Assembly: GCA_020629335.1 (NCBI GenBank)
Contig: JAHDDN010000001.1
Span: forward strand, 1 to 64,000
Source of the DNA: Chitinophagales bacterium
Lineage (GTDB): Bacteria > Bacteroidota > Bacteroidia > Chitinophagales > UBA2359
DNA: 64,000 bases
Direction of reading: 5' to 3'
Shown here: positions 58,581-64,000 of the stretch, piece by piece
Layout: every line of letters starts with the position of its first letter
How positions within the stretch are numbered: position 1 is the first letter of the stretch
Made by a program: the position numbers and the translations under genes
Notes under the pieces: generated by a model
What the model saw: the letters and a program-made list of their open reading frames with translations, nothing else
What the model was told of the DNA's origin: nothing
The model's database searches: none

Positions 58581-58947
58581 AGAAAAGGCTTTGGAGTGGT
58601 GGAAATACTCCGACAAAAGCAAACTATCCTTAGAACAAATTGCAAATAGAAATATTGCTATCATTCATATGGGAAAGTCATCCATTAACGATGATTTTAG
58701 TGACGCTCAAATTGAGGAAATATACAATGCAACTTTTGCACTATCAAAAGAAGAACTAAAAGAAATAACCAAAGCCGACCTAAAAGGAATCCTAACTCCT
58801 TTTATCAACTTAGCTGCTATGTGTGCTGAATTAGATAGCGGCTTAACAGATAATCAGTTTCAAGAAACTATGGACTTGATTGTAAAGGAGGGTAAGAAGT
58901 GTAAAAAATTAGAACCTAAATTGAGAGAATTAATTGATAAGATATGA
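58558..58947 (+). CDS. Hypothetical helical protein (129 aa)
   Basis: Uses a GTG start within the preceding gene (or a later ATG near codon 38). All-helical, with ALEWWKYSDKSKLSLEQIA near the N-terminus. Four-base overlap with the YopX-like gene. Confidence 0.5.
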   Translation: MNQQKTNREKALEWWKYSDKSKLSLEQIANRNIAIIHMGKSSINDDFSDAQIEEIYNATFALSKEELKEITKADLKGILTPFINLAAMCAELDSGLTDNQFQETMDLIVKEGKKCKKLEPKLRELIDKI

Positions 58948-59318
58948 GCAAACAAATAAAATTCAAACGCTATCATTTCAACGCTAAAAATGAATTAATA
59001 GCAGTAACGTTTTGGGGCAAAGGTATTGATGGATATGGTAATAATGTAGAGAATGAACGTACTTTTGTTTCTCCTAGTAGTATCTCAAGTTGTGTTAGAT
59101 TTATTGATTGTCAATATACGAACCTAAAAGATAAAGATGGAATTGAGATTTATGAAAGGGATATTATAAAATTTGAGTATTCAAAAGACCAGTTTTATAA
59201 AGGTATAGTGACACAACACGAAAGCGGCAAATGGCTTTATGGAAACTTAACTCTATTTGATAGAGATGGTAGAGTTCTAATTGGGAATAGATTTGAAAAT
59301 CCAGAACTTTTAAAATAG
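58944..59318 (+). CDS. YopX-family phage protein (124 aa)
   Basis: Central signature QYTNLKDKDGIEIYERDIIKF, with downstream LIGNRFENPELL, matches the YopX domain (a small beta-barrel oligomer common in Gram-positive and Bacteroidota phages). Molecular function unknown. Coupled to its neighbour by ATGA. Confidence 0.85.
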   Translation: MSKQIKFKRYHFNAKNELIAVTFWGKGIDGYGNNVENERTFVSPSSISSCVRFIDCQYTNLKDKDGIEIYERDIIKFEYSKDQFYKGIVTQHESGKWLYGNLTLFDRDGRVLIGNRFENPELLK

Positions 59319-59328
59319 ATTAGATAAA

Positions 59329-59532
59329 ATGAAACTAAAACTAGAAATTACAAAAGATGAATTACTTGGAGTAATAGGCGAATTTATAGACCCTATTATT
59401 GGTGAGGATTTCGACTTACAAAAAATTAACTTTAAAATAAATAAAGAAGGTGAATTTGATAAAGTCATTTTAAAGCTAACTGGCAAAACAGGAGCTAAAG
59501 ATTTTCAGCCTGTAGATAATAAAAACCAATAA
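59329..59532 (+). CDS. Hypothetical protein (67 aa)
   Basis: Acidic alpha/beta protein. Preceded by AGATTAGATAAAATG; four bases before the next gene. No known motif. Confidence 0.55.
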   Translation: MKLKLEITKDELLGVIGEFIDPIIGEDFDLQKINFKINKEGEFDKVILKLTGKTGAKDFQPVDNKNQ

Positions 59533-59535
59533 GAT

Positions 59536-59763
59536 ATGAAAACAAAGAGACAATACTTTGTTGTTCAATTTATAATAAAATATAAAAATGGGAAGTTTTG
59601 GGTAGGAAGTCGTAAGGTAACGGCTTTAACCGATTTTGGGGCAAGGGAAGTGGTTAAATGGATTTATAAAGATAGGGATATAAAAATAACAAGCGTAGAG
59701 CCAACATATAAATATGTTGGCAGCCCAATAAGTAAAGACTATTCTATTTTAGGCGATTTTTAA
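59536..59763 (+). CDS. Hypothetical protein (75 aa)
   Basis: Basic alpha/beta protein (QYFVVQFIIKYKNGKFWVGSRKV) resembling the small phage proteins that integrate a strand-strand-helix unit. Ends four bases into the convergent head gene's stop. Confidence 0.55.
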   Translation: MKTKRQYFVVQFIIKYKNGKFWVGSRKVTALTDFGAREVVKWIYKDRDIKITSVEPTYKYVGSPISKDYSILGDF

Positions 59764-60686
59764 CCAAACAAATCAGGTCTCCGACTCCTAGCAATTTCTT
59801 CACTCACAGGTAATAACTTATGACCACAATTATAACCCCCAACATCTTTAAAAGGATTGTAGGGGGTGCTTTTCCCATTCCATTGTTGGTTTTGCCATAA
59901 CATTATTTCCTCTAAAGTAAATACCTTGCCACGTTTATCAGCATGCCTTCTTACTACTCTTTTATTCTTTCCACGCCCTCGATAGTCAGCACCACCAACA
60001 CAAAAACATCTTGAATCTCTTTTGCGATTCCCTACGTACATGAAATACTTAGTAAGTCCAAACTCTGCGCCTACTTCTTTAGACTCTGTACGTAGCTGCT
60101 CCATTGCTTTATGTGTGATTTCGCTTTGTACATTCCTTTTTGTTTGCGTCTGTAAAAGCTGTCTTACTTCATCAGTATTTAACCCCCCTGAAATGCCTTG
60201 CGCTAAAGTATTTTCTAAGGTTCTTTTTATGTGGTTGCCTATTGAAAGATTCCCTAAAAAAGTGTCTTTCTTAAATTTTATATCACCTTCTTTAGTGAAG
60301 GAAATGCCGTAATTACTAGCTGTTTGTTTGGCTACTCTTTTATAAACATTGTCTACTCTATTTCTAGTTGATGTAGTTACTCGATAGATATACTCTTTAT
60401 CTAAGTTTCTTATTTCACCTATACGATTGATTAGGAATAGTGAGTTAGTATAGGAAGTAGCTTGAAAGCGATTAACAACCTTTTTGATAGCAGCAAGTAC
60501 AAGGGGTAGGCTAGAAGTGTTTTTAATTCGACCACTAGCATCATATTTAAGAATGCCTACCGTTTCAGCTAGCGCAGCATCTATTAACTGAGCATAGAAT
60601 TTATCAAAACGCTTTTCTATACGCTCGAATATCTGCTCAGTCTTTTGTTCTTGTTGTTGTATTAACTGATACCAGTTTGTTGTCAT
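59760..60686 (-). CDS. Minor head / morphogenesis protein, Mu gpF-like (308 aa)
   Basis: N-terminal helices (YQLIQQQEQKTEQIFERIEKRF) precede a C-terminal Cys/His metal site typical of phage head morphogenesis (gpF/SPP1 gp7) domains: DSRCFCVGGADYR, EEIMLWQNQQWNGKSTPYNPFKDVGGYNCGH. It lies after the portal in late reading order, as in SPP1 and Mu. Likely helps DNA ejection or procapsid assembly. Confidence 0.85.
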   Translation of the reverse strand: MTTNWYQLIQQQEQKTEQIFERIEKRFDKFYAQLIDAALAETVGILKYDASGRIKNTSSLPLVLAAIKKVVNRFQATSYTNSLFLINRIGEIRNLDKEYIYRVTTSTRNRVDNVYKRVAKQTASNYGISFTKEGDIKFKKDTFLGNLSIGNHIKRTLENTLAQGISGGLNTDEVRQLLQTQTKRNVQSEITHKAMEQLRTESKEVGAEFGLTKYFMYVGNRKRDSRCFCVGGADYRGRGKNKRVVRRHADKRGKVFTLEEIMLWQNQQWNGKSTPYNPFKDVGGYNCGHKLLPVSEEIARSRRPDLFG

Positions 60687-60771
60687 TGTTGTTGTTTTGG
60701 CCTATGCTTTAGCCACTATTTAAATGTTTGATTATTAGCTAGTTAAGTAATATAATTGCCTTCGGTATTCA

Positions 60772-60809
60772 CATAAATGGCCAGAAATACCAAATGTTGG
60801 CCATTTATG
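60772..60809. promoter_or_regulatory. Perfect 12-bp inverted repeat in a 130-base gap
   Basis: CATAAATGGCCA (60772-60783) and TGGCCATTTATG (60798-60809) flank a 14-base centre; GGTATT/AATACC lie nearby as a second small pair. No T-run follows on either strand, so it is not a standard terminator. Could be an operator, processing site or structured 5' UTR for the head gene on its left. Confidence 0.5.
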
Positions 60810-60817
60810 CTTGTTCA

Positions 60818-61003
60818 TTATAATTTCTTTTCATTGTTGTTAATGTGTTGGTAGCATTTCTCTATGTTAAAATATCTTTTAAACCATTCTTTGTTATGGT
60901 CTTCATTAGGGAATTTATCAGCTATCTTATTTATAGCGTTATCTCCATAATTAGCAATAGCCTTTTTTAATAAGCTATCTTCTTTATCATAATCTCTTTT
61001 CAT
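60818..61003 (-). CDS. Hypothetical protein (61 aa)
   Basis: Small charged helical protein overlapping the upstream gene by four bases (ATGA). Not recognised; lies between portal-associated genes and the head protein. Confidence 0.5.
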   Translation of the reverse strand: MKRDYDKEDSLLKKAIANYGDNAINKIADKFPNEDHNKEWFKRYFNIEKCYQHINNNEKKL

Positions 61004-61248
61004 TTCCTTTTAGCTCTTTCTAAATATTCATTCTTTAAAGGTTTGCCATTCTCATAATTAAATGACCAATCACAAACATCATAATCATTTACGATGGTTC
61101 GATGATTAGGTAAATCATTAGGGTCTTTGCCTGACCTTATCCAATTATTCCAAGCAGACCTAATACGCCTCCAATAAGCTTTCGGCTTCTTATCCTTTAC
61201 TATTGGTTTTTTAGTACTTCTGCTCATTGTTTTTTGATTACTAGCCAA
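61000..61248 (-). CDS. Small basic protein (82 aa)
   Basis: N-terminal Lys/Arg-rich tail (STKKPIVKDKKPKAYWRR), then a helix (IRSAWNNWIRSG) and a compact acidic/aromatic part. Could bind nucleic acid. Overlaps the upstream gene by 25 bases. Confidence 0.5.
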   Translation of the reverse strand: MASNQKTMSRSTKKPIVKDKKPKAYWRRIRSAWNNWIRSGKDPNDLPNHRTIVNDYDVCDWSFNYENGKPLKNEYLERAKRK

Positions 61249-61685
61249 TCTTTAAATCTTCCTTGTTCAAAAAATTCTATAAACTCATCTTTACTTATGC
61301 CTAAATAAGTACTCCATATTCCAGCACAAAAAGTACTACCTATTGGAAATGTTCTTAGTGGGTGTTCAAATGTTCTTATTAACTTGTAATAAGTTTCTTC
61401 TATTTCACTACTTTCCTTTCTCCCAACACTCCTAAACTCATAAGTAGGTTCAAAAGCCCAATCATCTTCAACATTCCTTAATTCATCCGTATGGTCAAAC
61501 CAATCCCAAAAGTCTTCATCAACAGCGTTTGTTATATCTGGTTCTAAATTAACCATATTTTGAGATAACGTTTTAGAAACATCTATAAAAAATTGATTTA
61601 ATTCATCATCCAAAGGCGAAGCCTCCCTAATTTTATCTTTTGCAGGAAATATTCTTTTTATATTTTCTTTAATCCAGTTTATCAT
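61224..61685 (-). CDS. Hypothetical acidic protein (153 aa)
   Basis: Acidic and Trp/Phe-rich, starting INWIKENIKRIFPAKDKIRE. No conserved motif visible. Within the late portal-to-head operon. Confidence 0.5.
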   Translation of the reverse strand: MINWIKENIKRIFPAKDKIREASPLDDELNQFFIDVSKTLSQNMVNLEPDITNAVDEDFWDWFDHTDELRNVEDDWAFEPTYEFRSVGRKESSEIEETYYKLIRTFEHPLRTFPIGSTFCAGIWSTYLGISKDEFIEFFEQGRFKDWLVIKKQ

Positions 61686-61698
61686 ATTGGTATATTAT

Positions 61699-62037
61699 TT
61701 ACAAGGTATTTATTCTTTCATTAATTGACTTAGAAATATTGACCTTTGAACCTGAACCTTCAAGTGTTTCTAGCGTTAAGTTTTTTGTATAATCTTCAAT
61801 GTTTTCAGTTCTAAAAATCAAAGTGCCTTCAAAAACTTCACCATACCCAATATAGACACCATCCATATTGTAAACCCTACCTGTTTCTTTGTCGTATTGA
61901 ACATAAGACCTTGTTACTTCAATATCCTGATGCCTACAATTAATATCTTCATCTAAGTAGTTGATGGCTTTTCTTCCTACTTCGCCAAATTCCCTACTAA
62001 ATCCTTCTTTTTTGTATTTTAAAATTGATTCTTGCAT
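61699..62037 (-). CDS. Hypothetical protein (112 aa)
   Basis: Beta-rich protein with KAINYLDEDINCRHQDIEVTRSY and a C-terminal helix. Between the portal and the 153-aa gene with short gaps. Unrecognised. Confidence 0.5.
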   Translation of the reverse strand: MQESILKYKKEGFSREFGEVGRKAINYLDEDINCRHQDIEVTRSYVQYDKETGRVYNMDGVYIGYGEVFEGTLIFRTENIEDYTKNLTLETLEGSGSKVNISKSINERINTL

Positions 62038-62060
62038 ATTCTTTTTAATTTATTTTAAAC

Positions 62061-64000
62061 CTAAGCCGCAACATCCAAAAAGTCAGCTTTCCCCATTTCA
62101 TCTTCAACAACAGTCCTCAATTCTTGCATCTTTTCAGATATGCTTTTATCTAAAAATTGATTATCGTTGTTTTTATATTTATCTCTAAGGAGCGCAAAGA
62201 AATAAGCCTTTCTACCAATAAAGTAAGATTCCCATTGTTGGTATTTACCATTACTATCAAACAGCATTACCGTTGCCGTTTCCGTTCCCCTCGTAATGTC
62301 TAAAGCTGCAAAGGCTTCTAACCATTTAGACTCTGTTTCATCGTCTCCTGAAAGCTTATTAACACCCTTCGTATCTACTAACTCTAAGAAACTATTTTGC
62401 ATACCAGCCGCAAATGCTTTACTTCTTAAATCAACAACATCTTCAATCGTTTCTTCTTCAAAGTTTTTAGCAAATTTAAGCGTTACATTTACCTTTTGGC
62501 TGGTAATACCTCCCGACTGCATAACAGAACACCAATCAACAATACTTTGATAAAAGAAGGTGTAAATACGCTCGTAATTGGCACAATAACGGCTTCTAAT
62601 ATCATTTGTATTCTGTTCTGCACTATTTACTTCTGTAGCTGTTTGCATAGCATCAGAACCGCTTGTATTCTTTCTGTTAGATGTTCCGCAAAGGCAATCT
62701 ATAAAAGTCTTAATAAGCTCATTTAAATGATTTCTTACTGTATCGTACAACTCAATAGGTGGTCTTTTTTCATCGTACAATATATCAAGCATCCTTGAAG
62801 TACTCATATCCTTTAAATCGTCCGTACTAAAGAAGGTCATTGTTCTAGTCTTTTGCATAGAACGGTTGGTAATACTTTCCTTTTGCTTTTTGCCTTTATA
62901 GTTCTTTAAAAACTCATTATACTGCTTGTATTTTGGATGTCCTGAATGGTTAGCAAAGTTGGTTTTCTTACTGCGATACATCAACATTCCATTAGGATTG
63001 CATTTGTTACAGTCAGCCTCTCCACAACTACCGTCCGTACATTTACTTTCTCCTTTTTCTTCATCATCAAAAATCCCTTCTAAGATAACAGGCTTGATGT
63101 ATTTCTTACCAATAACATCATAATTTGAATTATGAATAATTATCTTTTCAACTAGGAATCTGTAAGGGTGAAGAACAGATAAAGCCGTTTCCCCTGAAGT
63201 ATCAGCATCATAGATATTAGATATTTTTATAGCTGGTACACTTTCAGGATAACCATCTACATAAACCATCTCTAAGAATACCTCTTTAGCTACATCGCCC
63301 TTGTCATCAAAAGACTGGAAGCGTATTATTTTTGGATCTTCTTTTAGTTGTAACTGCTCTACACCATCAGTAACATCTTCTGTCTTTTTTTTATCTGTTA
63401 CATACCTAAACTTAACACCATGTCCTGAAAAATAATAATAGAAATACTTTTCCTCACCTTTTGTTAGTAAGAAGTCTAAAAGGTTTTGATAGTTGTATTC
63501 ATAGTTTATTGCATCACATTCATCAATCTTTTTTACTTGAAAGACTGGTAAATCTGTTTCTTTTGCTTTTATCAAGTCAAATAGATAAAAGCCATTAGGA
63601 TTTTTAAGCTCATCTTTTGAAAGTGCTAATTGTAAAAACTTACTTATACTTTGACCTTTAAAGATATTCTTTGCTATTTCTTCAACTTTACTTTTCTGCT
63701 GCTCATTTCCTAAAGTAAGACTTTCATCAATCATTGGTGCTTTATGAACCCGTTGCATCTTCTTTTCGTACTTATCTATCAAGATAGGTGTAACAGGCTT
63801 GGTAATACAAAACCTATCCACAATATCACCGTCTTCACATTCAGAAGGGAAAGACCAAGCTAGTAGTTCTTCTTGATTTTCACCAGTCGCAAAGCTTGTA
63901 AAATCCCTTGAGTCGTAAACTGTTTTATCATAGTGCTTATGCGTTTTAGGCATTCCGCTTTCACCTTCTAAAACTAAAGTTCCTAAATGTATAAGCCAGT
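62061..64000 (-). CDS. Portal protein candidate, N-terminus cut by window edge (>645 aa)
   Basis: The frame continues open past the ATG at 63953 to the window end, adding WLIHLGTLVLEGESG, so the protein most likely starts outside. The long middle holds portal-like elements: KGEEKYFYYYFSGHGVKFRYV, DADTSGETALSVLHPYRFLVEKIIIHNSNYDVIGKKY, and after 420 helical stem regions (ATEVNSAEQNTNDIRSRYCANYERIYTFFY). There is a Cys-rich insert (CTDGSCGEADCNKCNPNG). It would be the dodecameric head vertex. Terminase is expected beyond the right edge. Confidence 0.72.
   Translation of the reverse strand, partial: WLIHLGTLVLEGESGMPKTHKHYDKTVYDSRDFTSFATGENQEELLAWSFPSECEDGDIVDRFCITKPVTPILIDKYEKKMQRVHKAPMIDESLTLGNEQQKSKVEEIAKNIFKGQSISKFLQLALSKDELKNPNGFYLFDLIKAKETDLPVFQVKKIDECDAINYEYNYQNLLDFLLTKGEEKYFYYYFSGHGVKFRYVTDKKKTEDVTDGVEQLQLKEDPKIIRFQSFDDKGDVAKEVFLEMVYVDGYPESVPAIKISNIYDADTSGETALSVLHPYRFLVEKIIIHNSNYDVIGKKYIKPVILEGIFDDEEKGESKCTDGSCGEADCNKCNPNGMLMYRSKKTNFANHSGHPKYKQYNEFLKNYKGKKQKESITNRSMQKTRTMTFFSTDDLKDMSTSRMLDILYDEKRPPIELYDTVRNHLNELIKTFIDCLCGTSNRKNTSGSDAMQTATEVNSAEQNTNDIRSRYCANYERIYTFFYQSIVDWCSVMQSGGITSQKVNVTLKFAKNFEEETIEDVVDLRSKAFAAGMQNSFLELVDTKGVNKLSGDDETESKWLEAFAALDITRGTETATVMLFDSNGKYQQWESYFIGRKAYFFALLRDKYKNNDNQFLDKSISEKMQELRTVVEDEMGKADFLDVAA

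Noticed and set aside
1..64000. Integrated prophage
   Set aside because: No integrase, attachment-site duplication or host flank is visible. Only a repressor is seen, which is not enough to claim lysogeny.

Overview
The window looks like a large part of a tailed-phage genome (Caudoviricetes, probably with a long non-contractile tail) infecting a Bacteroidota, likely flavobacterial, host. The DNA is AT-rich. Promoters follow the Bacteroidota pattern TAnnTTTG rather than TATAAT, Shine-Dalgarno sites are weak, and several exported proteins carry flavobacterial-style signal peptides ending in FAQ, FGQ or FSQ. No integrase, terminase or cas1/cas2 is visible. Both window edges cut genes.

Layout. 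Bases 1-17.6 kb read mostly on + and hold the early module: small unknown genes, a DUF4373-type initiator with two origin-like palindromes inside it, DnaB helicase, a SNF2-helicase/DNA-methyltransferase fusion, a DnaN-like sliding clamp, a small XRE repressor on - with a TAACAC-N7-GTGTTA operator, a compact Cas12f-like CRISPR locus (11.28-13.35 kb), dUTPase and an RNA ligase, closed by a terminator. From 17.7 to 64 kb the late genes read on -. From the right edge leftward these are portal, Mu-gpF-like head protein, scaffold, major capsid candidate, neck/tail proteins, a tail chaperone with a T10 frameshift site, a 1598-residue tape measure, large Cys-rich and Fn3-type tail/adhesion proteins, a run of Sec-exported proteins, lysis genes (M15 endolysin, holin- and spanin-like proteins), a PAP2/vanadium-haloperoxidase-like enzyme and a metallophosphoesterase. 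Three + strand islands interrupt the late region: a DUF723-repeat homing-endonuclease-like gene plus a structural gene (38.6-42.2 kb), small genes plus two tRNAs (50.3-51.7 kb), and small accessory genes (56.4-59.8 kb).

The most unusual element is the CRISPR locus. One 505-residue TnpB/Cas12f-type RuvC nuclease is flanked on both sides by related but diverged units, each made of a roughly 140-nt structured RNA followed by a mini-array. The two RNAs share an identical 38-nt core. Their hairpins show compensatory changes, and a loop in each RNA (GTTCTA upstream, GTTTCA downstream) is exactly complementary to the 3' end of its own array's repeat (TAGAAC, TGAAAC). A second anti-repeat segment also co-varies with its own repeat. 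This reads as two cognate tracrRNA/crRNA pairs served by one effector, with both RNAs beginning at the stop codon of the preceding gene, as TnpB omega-RNAs do. There is no adaptation machinery, so the system probably aims at a few fixed targets such as rival phages or plasmids.

Everything here was read by eye from the sequence and translations. Family names rest on recognised motifs, not on database searches.
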